Source of the DNA: an uncultured Clostridia bacterium | GTDB taxonomy: Bacteria; Bacillota; Clostridia; Oscillospirales; Ruminococcaceae | NCBI GenBank assembly: GCA_944382905.1 | Contig: CALWNU010000045.1 | Location: forward strand, 1-64,000 | Length of the DNA stretch: 64,000 nucleotides | Reading direction: 5' to 3' | Shown: positions 53,247 through 61,469 of the stretch, piece after piece | Layout of the letters: every line of letters begins with the position of its first letter | Position numbering within the stretch: the stretch's first letter is position 1 | Translations under genes and position numbers: made by a program | The notes under the pieces: model-generated | Database searches by the model: none | What the model saw: only the letters and a program-made list of their open reading frames with translations | What the model was told of the DNA's origin: nothing

Positions 53247-54725
53247 ATGGAAAACCGCAGCATTTATCAGGACATTGCGATGCGGACCGGCGGCGATATC
53301 TATTTGGGGCTTGTAGGACCGGTCCGGACGGGAAAGTCGACCTTTATCAAAAAATTCATGGAAACCCTGGTCATCCCCAATATTGACAGCGATTACCGCC
53401 GGGAACGGGCAGTGGATGAATTGCCGCAGTCGGCAGCAGGGAAAACGATTATGACCACCGAACCGAAATTCATCCCGGAAGAGGCGGTAGAAGTCTTTTT
53501 AGACGATCAGGCGTCTTTTCGCGTCCGTCTGATTGACTGCGTGGGCTATGTTGTGCCCAGCGCGCTTGGTTATGTGGAAAACGACGGGCCGCGGATGGTC
53601 ATGACCCCTTGGTTTGACGAAGAAGTCCCGTTTAATATGGCCGCGGAAATCGGAACCCGCAAGGTGATCCAGGAACATTCTACCATCGGATTGGTGGTTA
53701 CCACCGACGGCTCTATCAGCGACATTCCGCGGGAGGAATATGAGCAGGCGGAAGAGCAGGTGATTGCCGAACTGAAAGAAATCGAAAAGCCGTTTATCGT
53801 GCTGCTTAACGCCACAGAGCCGGATTCCACGCGGGTCCGCGACCTGGCCGGTCAGATGACCGAAAAATACGGGGTGCCGGTTATGCCGGTCAACTGTTTG
53901 GAACTGACGCAAAGCGATATCCGCAATATTTTATCCGCAGTATTATACCAGTTCCCAGTCAAAGAAATCTGCGTGGATTTCCCGCGCTGGATTCTCTCTT
54001 TGGAAAAAGAACACTGGCTGCGCAAATCCATGGTCGGCGCAATTCTGGACAATGCCCAGCAAATTGTCCGCATCCGGGATGTGGAAGGGGCGATGTCCCA
54101 GGTGGCCAGCCGGGAACAGATTGAAAGCGCCGCCGTGACGGAAATTGATCTGGGCAAGGGAAAAGTCCGGCTGCAATTGCGTGTGCCAGGCGCCCTTTTG
54201 TACCAGATTATCAGCGAAAAAACGGAATTAGAGATTGATTCAGAGGAAAAACTGATTCCATGTATGATGGAATTGGCGCAGATGAAACGGGAATATGGAA
54301 AGATCAAAGACGCATTAGACCAGGTGGAGGCCGTGGGATACGGGATCGTCATGCCCACCCTGGAAGAACTCAAGCTGGAAGAGCCGGAAATCGTCAAGCA
54401 GGGCAACCGCTATGGAGTACGGCTAAAGGCCAGCGCCCCGTCCATTCACATGATGAAAGCGGATATTACGACGGAAATTTCCCCGATTGTAGGATCGGAA
54501 AAACAGTCGGAGGAATTGGTGATGTATTTGCTGCAGGAATTTGAAGACAGCCCGGAAAAAATCTGGGAATCCAACATTTTCGGCAAATCCCTGCATTCGC
54601 TGGTGAACGAAGGGCTGCACAACAAACTATACCGCATGCCTCAGGAGGCGCGGATGAAATTACAAGAGACCATTGAGCGGATTATCAATGAAGGATGTAC
54701 CGGCTTGATTTGCATTATCATTTAA
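53247..54725 (+). CDS. spoIVA: Stage IV sporulation protein A (spore coat ATPase)
   Basis: 492 residues, full family length. It polymerises with ATP around the forespore to form the base of the coat. Walker A GLVGPVRTGKST near residue 24-35 in a TRAFAC-type NTPase domain; NSDYRRE-like region with NIDSDYRRERAVDELPQSAAGKT; middle domain; C-terminus ends GCTGLICIII as in the family. ATG 53247 follows AAGGAGG. Single gene with its own terminator. Strong evidence that the host makes endospores. Confidence 0.97.
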   Translation: MENRSIYQDIAMRTGGDIYLGLVGPVRTGKSTFIKKFMETLVIPNIDSDYRRERAVDELPQSAAGKTIMTTEPKFIPEEAVEVFLDDQASFRVRLIDCVGYVVPSALGYVENDGPRMVMTPWFDEEVPFNMAAEIGTRKVIQEHSTIGLVVTTDGSISDIPREEYEQAEEQVIAELKEIEKPFIVLLNATEPDSTRVRDLAGQMTEKYGVPVMPVNCLELTQSDIRNILSAVLYQFPVKEICVDFPRWILSLEKEHWLRKSMVGAILDNAQQIVRIRDVEGAMSQVASREQIESAAVTEIDLGKGKVRLQLRVPGALLYQIISEKTELEIDSEEKLIPCMMELAQMKREYGKIKDALDQVEAVGYGIVMPTLEELKLEEPEIVKQGNRYGVRLKASAPSIHMMKADITTEISPIVGSEKQSEELVMYLLQEFEDSPEKIWESNIFGKSLHSLVNEGLHNKLYRMPQEARMKLQETIERIINEGCTGLICIII

Positions 54726-54740
54726 TCTCCGTGGTGTTCA

Positions 54741-54767
54741 AACGCTGGGAATTTCCCAGCGTTTTTT
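54741..54767 (+). terminator. Intrinsic terminator of spoIVA
   Basis: AACGCTGGGAA / TTCCCAGCGTT palindrome with six T. Confidence 0.85.
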
Positions 54768-54858
54768 CTTTGGTGCCGGCAAAAGAAAGCTTTTACCCAA
54801 GGGGATTCTATGGTATACTAAAACAATCAAGGGGAAAAAGATAAAGGAGACGGGAATC

Positions 54859-55674
54859 ATGGCAAAGGGAGAGCTGTTTTCCACCGTGTTGCGTGGATTT
54901 CATAAAGAGCAGGTCACACAGTATATCGGCGAACTGGTGCGCAAGTATGAACGAGAGAAAGAAGAATTGCGCAAACGCTGGGAAGCGGTGAATCGGGAAA
55001 AGGAGCAGCTGCGGCAACAACTGGACGAGCAGCGGCAGGCCGCTGAAAAGGAGGAGCCACAAGAAGAACCGATACCGGCGCCAGCCTGTGACAATCAGAA
55101 GGAAGAAACCGATCTGACGCGTCTGCGGCAGTTGGCGCGGCAACTTTCCGACCAGCTGGATCAGGCCAGAAAAAGAGAAGAGGCGGTACGTCGGGAAAGC
55201 GAACGGATTTTAGAAGCTGCCCGCATAGAAGGGCGCACGATTTTAAATAAGGCCAAAGAAGCCGGAAGCGAAGAACAGTCGGCCTTGAACCGGATGCGGG
55301 AACAGCTGGAGCGGGACGCGAAAGATTTGCAACAGCAAAAGCAGGCAGCGCAAGACGTTTTGGCGCAGGCACAGCAGCAGGCGCAGCAATGGAAAGCGGA
55401 TGCCAAACGGGAAAGCGAAGAGGTTGTAAACCACGCACAAGAGAAAGCCCAGCAGATCTTGGCCCAGGCGCAGGAGAAAGCCCAGCAGATTTTGGCCCAG
55501 GCGGAGGACGAAAAAAGACGGCAGGTCGCGCAGGTACAAGAGCAGTTGCAGGAAACCAAACAGCAGCTGGGGCAGATGGTGGGCCGGATGGGCAATCTGT
55601 CTGAGGAATTGGAACGGTTTGGCGATTGCATCCGGGAACAAAGAGCAGATTGCGGCCAGCCGAATAAAGGATAG
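54859..55674 (+). CDS. DivIVA-like coiled-coil protein
   Basis: 271 residues. N-terminal FSTVLRGFHKEQVTQYIGEL resembles the membrane-binding DivIVA crossover loop (FxxxxRGYxxxxVxxFL). The rest is Glu/Gln/Ala/Arg coiled coil (about 30-255) with a Pro/Glu break at about 65-75. DivIVA-domain proteins mark curved membrane at poles and septa. A 33-nt tandem duplication lies within. ATG 54859 has AAAGGAG upstream. It stands alone between spoIVA and the PLC-like gene, with an own upstream TATACTA-like box. The precise partner is unknown. Confidence 0.8.
   Translation: MAKGELFSTVLRGFHKEQVTQYIGELVRKYEREKEELRKRWEAVNREKEQLRQQLDEQRQAAEKEEPQEEPIPAPACDNQKEETDLTRLRQLARQLSDQLDQARKREEAVRRESERILEAARIEGRTILNKAKEAGSEEQSALNRMREQLERDAKDLQQQKQAAQDVLAQAQQQAQQWKADAKRESEEVVNHAQEKAQQILAQAQEKAQQILAQAEDEKRRQVAQVQEQLQETKQQLGQMVGRMGNLSEELERFGDCIREQRADCGQPNKG
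55438..55503 (+). repeat. Two tandem 33-nt copies within the coiled coil gene
   Basis: Copies at 55438-55470 and 55471-55503 differ at two third-base positions. Each encodes QEKAQQILAQA, so a whole heptad-and-a-half unit is duplicated in frame. Confidence 0.95.
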
Positions 55675-55841
55675 GTTGGCCGGGCGGATTTCGGGCAGAC
55701 CGCCGGGTTGTCGCTGAGGATATCCGGGCGCCGTTTTGGGGAATTTACAGAACGAAAACATAAAATTGACCTGATTTGGAAAAATAGATGGTATCCTATG
55801 AAGAAAGCGCGAGAGAATCGATAGGGAGGTAGTGAAAAAGA

Positions 55842-56633
55842 ATGCCTGCAATGTATGCACACGATACCTTTGGCAGAAAGGTGGCGGCAAAACTGCCGAA
55901 TTCTGCAAAATGGCCGATCCTGCGCTATCCGCAGATGTTTCGCGTCGGGCTGCAGGGGCCGGATGTATTGTTCTTTTACAACCCCTTTGCCGTGCACCCG
56001 GTCGGCGATTTGGGCCGGTCGCTGCATCAAAAAACGGCGAAGGCGTTTTTTACGCATGCCCGGACAGTTTGGCAAAACAGCGGAAAAAGCCCCGCCCAGC
56101 TGTCTTATCTGATGGGATTTTTGTGTCATTTCATGCTGGACAGCGCTTGTCATCCGTATGTCAATGCACAAAGTGAACGGATCGGTGTGGGCCATATTGC
56201 CATAGAAACGGAATTTGAGCGGCTTTTGCTGCTTTTGGACAAAAAGGATCCGGTTTCGTTCCCGGTGGGATACTGCATGCCGGTGGATTCGGATTTGGCT
56301 GAAGAGATTGCGCCGCTTTATCCCGGCGTCAGCGCGCGGGAAATGGGGCGGAGCATTCGGGCGATGCGGCGGTATAAAAATCTTTTGGTCATGCCCAGCC
56401 GGCAGGTGCGCGAGCTGGCCAAAAAGGGGTTGCGTCTGGTCGGGCAGTACAACGCCATTACCCAGCATATCCTGGAACCGCAGCCCGATCTGCGCTGTAG
56501 GATGACCTGCGAGCATTTGCTGGAATTGTACCGGCGGACCATAGCCCAGACCGTGACGCAGCAGGTGGCGTTTGTATCTGCGATTCAGCAGGGAACGCCG
56601 TTTGATGAGCGGCTGAACCGGACGTTTGAGTGA
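55842..56633 (+). CDS. Zinc-dependent phospholipase C family protein
   Basis: 263 residues, helical. N-terminal MPAMYAHDTFGRKV with the first His, GLQGPDVLFFYNP, GFLCHFMLDSACHPYVN with a His/Asp/His zinc set, and IGVGHIAIETEFE. It is the widespread Clostridial group annotated zinc-dependent PLC, without a signal peptide, so it is not a secreted toxin. True substrate unknown. It overlaps nothing and lies 12 nt before the MFS gene, so they likely share an mRNA. Confidence 0.85.
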   Translation: MPAMYAHDTFGRKVAAKLPNSAKWPILRYPQMFRVGLQGPDVLFFYNPFAVHPVGDLGRSLHQKTAKAFFTHARTVWQNSGKSPAQLSYLMGFLCHFMLDSACHPYVNAQSERIGVGHIAIETEFERLLLLLDKKDPVSFPVGYCMPVDSDLAEEIAPLYPGVSAREMGRSIRAMRRYKNLLVMPSRQVRELAKKGLRLVGQYNAITQHILEPQPDLRCRMTCEHLLELYRRTIAQTVTQQVAFVSAIQQGTPFDERLNRTFE

Positions 56634-56645
56634 GGAGAAGAGAAT

Positions 56646-57908
56646 ATGGGGAAAGAAAAATTGAGCCGGCTGGAAAAATATTGGATCTTATACGATGTGG
56701 CCAATTCAGCGTTTATCCTGCTGGTGGCAACCATTGTGCCGATTTATTTTAACAGCCTGGCGGAGGCAGCGGGTATTTCCGAGGTGGATTATTTGGCCTA
56801 TTGGGGGTACGCGGCCTCGGTGGCGACTTTGATCGTGGCGCTGATCGGGCCGATTTTCGGCACCATGGCGGATATGAAAAATTTCAAAAAACCCATTTTC
56901 ACCGCCAGTATGATGGTAGGCGTTTTGGGGTGTGCGGCGTTGTCTTTCCCCACCTCCTGGGTGGTGTTTTTGGCCATCTTCGTCATTGCCAAGGTCGGGT
57001 TTTCCGCCAGCTTGATTTTTTATGATTCCATGCTTTCTGACATTACCGATCCGGACCGCATGGATGAAGTGTCTGCCCAGGGCTATGCATGGGGCTACAT
57101 AGGAAGCTGTATCCCTTTTTTAATCAGCCTGGGGATTGTGCTGGGCAATCAGGCGCTTGGGATTTCCATGACGACGGCGATGGGGATCGCCTTTTTCCTC
57201 AGCGCAGCCTGGTGGTTGCTTCTCACCCTGCCGCTGCTGCGCCATTATGAGCAAACGCATTACTCTTCCAAGCGGGACCACGCGGTCCGGGATACGTTTG
57301 CTACCTTGTATCATACCTTTCGGGAAATCAAATCCCAAAAACATATTTTCCTCTTTCTGCTCGCCTTCTTTTTCTTTATCGACGGGGTCTATACCATCAT
57401 TGATATGGCAACAGCGTTTGGCAGCGCGTTGGGATTCGATTCGACCATGCTGCTTTTGGCCCTGCTGCTGACTCAGGTTGTTGCATTCCCGTTTGCGCTG
57501 CTGTTTGGGAAATTGTCCAAACAGTACCGAAACGACCGGCTGATCAAAATTTGCATCGCCGCGTATACGCTGATCGCCTTGTTTGCCATCCAGCTGGATC
57601 AGGTATGGGAATTCTGGCTGCTGGCCGGATGCGTCGGGATTTTTCAAGGGGGGATCCAGGCGCTGTCCCGCTCTTATTTTGCAAAGATTATCCCGCCGGA
57701 AAAAGCGGGAGAGTATTTCGGCCTGTTCGATATCTGCGGCAAGGGCGCATCTTTTATGGGAACGGCGTCGGTGGGGCTGTTCACCCAGCTGACCGGCAGT
57801 ACCAATCTGGGGATTTCCGTTTTGGCGGTGATTTTTGTGATTGGCCTGGTGCTGTTCCACTATGCGGCCAAAATCAATCGGGGCTGGAATAATCAAAGCG
57901 AAAAATAG
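56646..57908 (+). CDS. MFS transporter, UMF1/Atg22-like
   Basis: 420 residues, 12 membrane helices. The start LEKYWILYDVANSAFILLVA and the ADMKNFKKPIF loop after helix 2 are typical of the UMF1/Atg22 (vacuolar amino-acid effluxer-like) branch. Substrate unknown. ATG 56646 follows GAGGAGAAGA. A terminator follows. Confidence 0.9.
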   Translation: MGKEKLSRLEKYWILYDVANSAFILLVATIVPIYFNSLAEAAGISEVDYLAYWGYAASVATLIVALIGPIFGTMADMKNFKKPIFTASMMVGVLGCAALSFPTSWVVFLAIFVIAKVGFSASLIFYDSMLSDITDPDRMDEVSAQGYAWGYIGSCIPFLISLGIVLGNQALGISMTTAMGIAFFLSAAWWLLLTLPLLRHYEQTHYSSKRDHAVRDTFATLYHTFREIKSQKHIFLFLLAFFFFIDGVYTIIDMATAFGSALGFDSTMLLLALLLTQVVAFPFALLFGKLSKQYRNDRLIKICIAAYTLIALFAIQLDQVWEFWLLAGCVGIFQGGIQALSRSYFAKIIPPEKAGEYFGLFDICGKGASFMGTASVGLFTQLTGSTNLGISVLAVIFVIGLVLFHYAAKINRGWNNQSEK

Positions 57909-57937
57909 TTCTGTGGAAAAACAAAATATTTTTTTAG

Positions 57938-57966
57938 AAAAGCGGTGCAAAAAAGCACCGCTTTTT
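57938..57966 (+). terminator. Intrinsic terminator
   Basis: AAAAGCGGTGC-(A6)-GCACCGCTTTTT after the MFS gene. Confidence 0.85.
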
Positions 57967-58030
57967 ACGTCATATTGATGAAATTTATAACAAGTCATGA
58001 CAAATCATAGACCAGCAGTATGATTTTTGA

Positions 58031-58050
58031 TATAATAATTTTGAAATTAT
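58031..58050 (+). promoter_or_regulatory. -10 box and overlapping palindrome upstream of the MATE gene
   Basis: TATAAT at 58031-58036; ATAATTT-TG-AAATTAT (58035-58050) directly downstream is a perfect 7-bp inverted repeat. No convincing -35 was found. Confidence 0.4.
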
Positions 58051-58115
58051 TTGCGATAACCAATTCGAATTAGGTGGTGAGTGATGCCGGATGCCGGGGG
58101 CGGAAGGCAGAAAAC

Positions 58116-59573
58116 ATGAAAGAAGGACAGACAAAAATCCCAAAGCTTGCGCTGGATCTTGTAGAGGAAGGGCAAGACCTTAGCTTATGGGAAGAAAAAG
58201 TTGATAGGAAAAAGCGGGCTTTGCCGGAAGGCGTTAGCAACCGAATGATGTATTCGGATGTGATCCGCATTGCCTGGCCGTCTATGGTGGAGTTGCTGCT
58301 GACGCAGCTGGCTTCTATGGTGGACCTGATGATGGTAGGGCAGTTGGGCGCCTGGGCGTTGACGTCCGTGGGGCTGACGACCCAGCCTAAATTTCTGTTT
58401 ATGACCGTGTTCCAAGCGATGAATGTCGGCGCCACGGCGATGGTCGCCCGGTACAAGGGGGCCGGACGGCCGGATAAGGCGAATCTGATCATGCGGCAGG
58501 CTTTGATGATGACGCTGATCGGGTCGGTTGTTATGTCCTTTATCGGCTATTTTGCGTCGGAATGGATGGTGCAGTTCATGGGGGCGACCGACGCGGAAAG
58601 CCTAGCTGGCGGTACGATTTACCTGCAGATTCAGATGATCGGTTTTGTACCGATGGCATTGACCACGGCGGTCACTGCGGTTCTGCGCGGAGTTGGCGAT
58701 TCCAGAACGGCAATGATTTATAATGTTGTCGCCAATGTCGTCAACGTTATTTTAAACTACTTTTTGATCTACGGACATATGGGATTCCCGGCCATGGGTG
58801 TTGCAGGCGCTTCTTTGGCGACCATTTTGGGGCAGGCGGCCGCAACGGTAATGGCATTTTATGCCATCATGCGCCATAACAGTGGGTATCTGCATCTGCG
58901 GCTTCAGGATGGGTTCCTGCCGGATCGCGAATCCATTTCCGCCATTTTCAAGGTTGGGTTCCCTGCCATGATCGAGCAGCTGGTTATGCGTGCGGGCATG
59001 ATTATCTATTCCAAAACCGTGGCTTCTTTGGGAACGGTGGCGTTTGCAACCCACCAGGTTTGCATGAATATCCAGGCTTTGTCCTTCATGAATGGGCAGG
59101 CGTTCGGCGTTGCCGCTACTTCTCTGGTTGGGCAGTGCCTTGGAAAGAAGAGACCGGATATGGCGGAGGAATACAGCCGGCGAACCCGCCGGATCGGCAT
59201 GATCGTGGCTTTAGCTTTGGCAGCTTGTTTTGTACTGTTCTCCCGGCAGATTGTGGCCCTTTACAATGACGATCCGCAAATCGTCACCTTGGGCGGTACA
59301 ATTTTGATGTTTATTGCATTCATCCAGCCGTTCCAGGCATCCCAGTTCATCCTGGCTGGCGTACTGCGCGGCGCTGGGGATACGCGTGCGACAGCGGTCA
59401 TCACCTTTATGACGGTGCTGTTGGTGCGCCCTGGGCTGGCGATTTTGATGATCTATGCATTCCATTGGGGACTGCCGGGCGCCTGGGTGGCGCTGGCGGC
59501 AGATCAGCTGCTGCGGTCCCTGCTTGTTTGGCTGCGGTTTAGCGCTGGCAAATGGAAGACGATTAAAGTGTAA
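58116..59573 (+). CDS. MATE-family efflux transporter
   Basis: 485 residues, about 12 helices. A hydrophilic N-terminal tail of about 40 residues precedes DVIRIAWPSMVELLLTQLAS. The second half begins IEQLVMRAGMIIYSKTVAS. Typical NorM/DinF-type drug-sodium antiporter layout; substrate unknown. ATG 58116 has GGAAGG upstream; the GTG at 58074 would add residues unlike the family. Own promoter region and terminator. Confidence 0.93.
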   Translation: MKEGQTKIPKLALDLVEEGQDLSLWEEKVDRKKRALPEGVSNRMMYSDVIRIAWPSMVELLLTQLASMVDLMMVGQLGAWALTSVGLTTQPKFLFMTVFQAMNVGATAMVARYKGAGRPDKANLIMRQALMMTLIGSVVMSFIGYFASEWMVQFMGATDAESLAGGTIYLQIQMIGFVPMALTTAVTAVLRGVGDSRTAMIYNVVANVVNVILNYFLIYGHMGFPAMGVAGASLATILGQAAATVMAFYAIMRHNSGYLHLRLQDGFLPDRESISAIFKVGFPAMIEQLVMRAGMIIYSKTVASLGTVAFATHQVCMNIQALSFMNGQAFGVAATSLVGQCLGKKRPDMAEEYSRRTRRIGMIVALALAACFVLFSRQIVALYNDDPQIVTLGGTILMFIAFIQPFQASQFILAGVLRGAGDTRATAVITFMTVLLVRPGLAILMIYAFHWGLPGAWVALAADQLLRSLLVWLRFSAGKWKTIKV

Positions 59574-59587
59574 AATAGTTTGCAGTA

Positions 59588-59623
59588 CATCAAAAAAGGC
59601 GGATTTTCCGCCTTTTTTTGATG
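59588..59623 (+). terminator. Intrinsic terminator of the MATE gene
   Basis: CATCAAAAAAGGCGGA stem with a TTT loop and the T-rich complement. Confidence 0.88.
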
Positions 59624-59704
59624 CATGTTTATATTTTTGCATGAGCATTTGCCGAATCAGGGAAAAAGAAAAATGGATCATTTCAAAAAGGGTTGGAATA
59701 TCTA

Positions 59705-59733
59705 TTGACAAAAATAGAACAAAGAGGTATAGT
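59705..59733 (+). promoter_or_regulatory. SigA-type promoter of the fatty acid synthesis operon
   Basis: Perfect TTGACA (59705-59710), 17 nt, TATAGT (59728-59733). Confidence 0.85.
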
Positions 59734-59737
59734 CAAA

Positions 59738-59756
59738 TAGTTAGATCGTCAAACTA
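59738..59756 (+). promoter_or_regulatory. FabT-type operator
   Basis: TAGTTAGA-TCG-TCAAACTA: near-perfect inverted repeat with 7 of 8 pairs, resembling the FabT box (AGTTTGA-type half sites) of lactic acid bacteria. It covers the predicted transcription start. Confidence 0.65.
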
Positions 59757-59773
59757 ATTTTCGGAGGAAATCC

Positions 59774-60232
59774 ATGGACGCTTTTTCAATGGCATTAAAT
59801 GAAATATTGGTAGATGTATATCAAAATATTTTGCGAGTAGAAGAAAAGGCGCTGCAGGAAGCGGGACGGCTCCATCTTTCCATCAAAGAAATGCACCTGC
59901 TGGAAGCAGTAGGAAAAGGGGAGACGCAAGGGCGGACAGTCAGCGAAATCGCTTCTGCCATGAATATTACCAGGCCGACTGCGACGGTAGCGATCAGCAA
60001 ACTGGAAAAGCGGGGATATCTGGAAAAAAAGTCTGACGACGCGGATGGCAGGACGGTGCGAGTGACCCTGACCAAAAAGGGGAAACGGATCGACAATTTT
60101 CACCGACTGTATCACTATAATATGGTAACGAAGATTGCAGAAGGCCTGACCAAGGAAGAAAAAGACAGCTTGCTGAAGGGAATCGGTAAGCTGAATCAAT
60201 TTTTACAAGAAAGTCTGGGAGAGAAAAAATGA
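59774..60232 (+). CDS. fabT: MarR-family regulator of fatty acid synthesis (FabT-like)
   Basis: 152 residues. Winged HTH (about 30-105): SEIASAMNITRPTATVAISK, then LEKRGYLEKKSDDADGRTVR, flanked by dimer helices. First gene of the fab operon, with the operator in its own promoter, as for FabT, which uses acyl-ACP as corepressor. ATG 59774 follows CGGAGG. Its TGA overlaps the fabH ATG by 4 nt. FabT is inferred from context and operator; other MarR proteins can look alike. Confidence 0.85.
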   Translation: MDAFSMALNEILVDVYQNILRVEEKALQEAGRLHLSIKEMHLLEAVGKGETQGRTVSEIASAMNITRPTATVAISKLEKRGYLEKKSDDADGRTVRVTLTKKGKRIDNFHRLYHYNMVTKIAEGLTKEEKDSLLKGIGKLNQFLQESLGEKK

Positions 60233-61182
60233 GTTTTTGCGTATTGGGGACGGGAAGTTACGTTCCACCGAAAATTGTGACCAACGATGATTTGACCGCG
60301 TTTTTGGATACGTCTGACGAATGGATCCGGGAACGCACAGGGATTCGGCAGCGTCATGTCTGCACAGAGGAATCTGCTTGCGATTTGGCGTATCAGGCGG
60401 CGAAAAACGCGCTGGAACAAAGCGGCACCAGCCCGGAGGAGCTGGACATGATCCTTTGTGCGACCATTAGCTCGGATTTTGCCACCCCCTCGATGGCGTG
60501 CGTGGTACAAAAACGGCTTGGCGCCTCCTGCCCGGCGATGGACCTCAATGCCGCCTGCTCCGGCTTCTTATTCCTGCTGGATACGGCGGCCGGCTTCTTT
60601 GCCCGTGGGCGGGTCAAAAAGATGCTGGTGATCGGCGCGGAGCGGATCAGCCGCCTGCTGGACTGGGACGACCGCAGCACCTGTGTGATTTTTGGCGACG
60701 GCGCCGGCGCGATGGTGTTGGGAGAAGGAGACTGCTATTTGGCGTCCCAGCTGTTTTCCAAAGGGGATGACGAGGTCATCCGCACGCCGGTATTTGAAGG
60801 GAAGTCTCCGTTTAACAAACGGGAACAGGAATCGCCTTACATCCATATGAAAGGGCAGGAAACCTTCCGGTTCGCAGTCAACGCCATGACCCATGATTTG
60901 AAACAGCTGATCGCGCAGGCGGGTTTTTCGGAAGAGGACATCGCCTGGGTTGTTCCGCATCAGGCCAACATCCGTATCATTGACGCGGCCAGAAAGCGTT
61001 TGAACATCCCGCCGGACCGGTTTTGCGTGAACATCGACCGCTACGGCAACACCTCTTCCGCCAGCATCCCGATGATGGTGGATGAATTAAACCGCTCCGG
61101 CAGGCTGCACCGCGGCGATCTGCTGGCCTTGTGTGCGTTCGGCGGGGGCCTGTCCAGCGCCGCCTGTATTTTACGCTGGTAG
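60229..61182 (+). CDS. fabH: 3-oxoacyl-ACP synthase III
   Basis: 317 residues. Starts chains by joining acetyl-CoA with malonyl-ACP. Catalytic Cys in LNAACSGFLF (about 112), His in VPHQANIRI, Asn in YGNTSSASIP. Overlaps the regulator gene (ATGA). Closely followed by acpP after 53 nt; between them lies a short AACCGG/CCGGTT hairpin (61183-61200) with four T, perhaps a partial terminator that adjusts ACP level. Confidence 0.97.
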   Translation: MSFCVLGTGSYVPPKIVTNDDLTAFLDTSDEWIRERTGIRQRHVCTEESACDLAYQAAKNALEQSGTSPEELDMILCATISSDFATPSMACVVQKRLGASCPAMDLNAACSGFLFLLDTAAGFFARGRVKKMLVIGAERISRLLDWDDRSTCVIFGDGAGAMVLGEGDCYLASQLFSKGDDEVIRTPVFEGKSPFNKREQESPYIHMKGQETFRFAVNAMTHDLKQLIAQAGFSEEDIAWVVPHQANIRIIDAARKRLNIPPDRFCVNIDRYGNTSSASIPMMVDELNRSGRLHRGDLLALCAFGGGLSSAACILRW

Positions 61183-61235
61183 AACCGGGCATCCGGTTTT
61201 GCGATATAGTTTGAACTTTCTAGGAGGAAACGAAA

Positions 61236-61466
61236 ATGATTTTTGAAAAATTGACTGCCATTTTGGCGGAACATGTGGACTGTGACCCGAGCACCATTAC
61301 CATGGATACAACCTTTGAGGAGCTGGGCGTTGACTCGCTGGACACGGTGGATATGGTGATGGAGCTGGAAGAAGAGCTGGGAATCGAGCTGGAACTGGAC
61401 GAAAAGATTTCCACCGTTGGCGAGATGGTCGAACTGGTAGAAGAAAAAATGGGTGAGAAGGAATAG
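61236..61466 (+). CDS. acpP: Acyl carrier protein
   Basis: 76 residues, acidic. LGVDSLDTVDMVMELEEELG carries the phosphopantetheine Ser (near 37). Start ATG 61236 with AGGAGG upstream. It carries growing chains for the neighbouring enzymes. Confidence 0.97.
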   Translation: MIFEKLTAILAEHVDCDPSTITMDTTFEELGVDSLDTVDMVMELEEELGIELELDEKISTVGEMVELVEEKMGEKE

Positions 61467-61469
61467 ACG

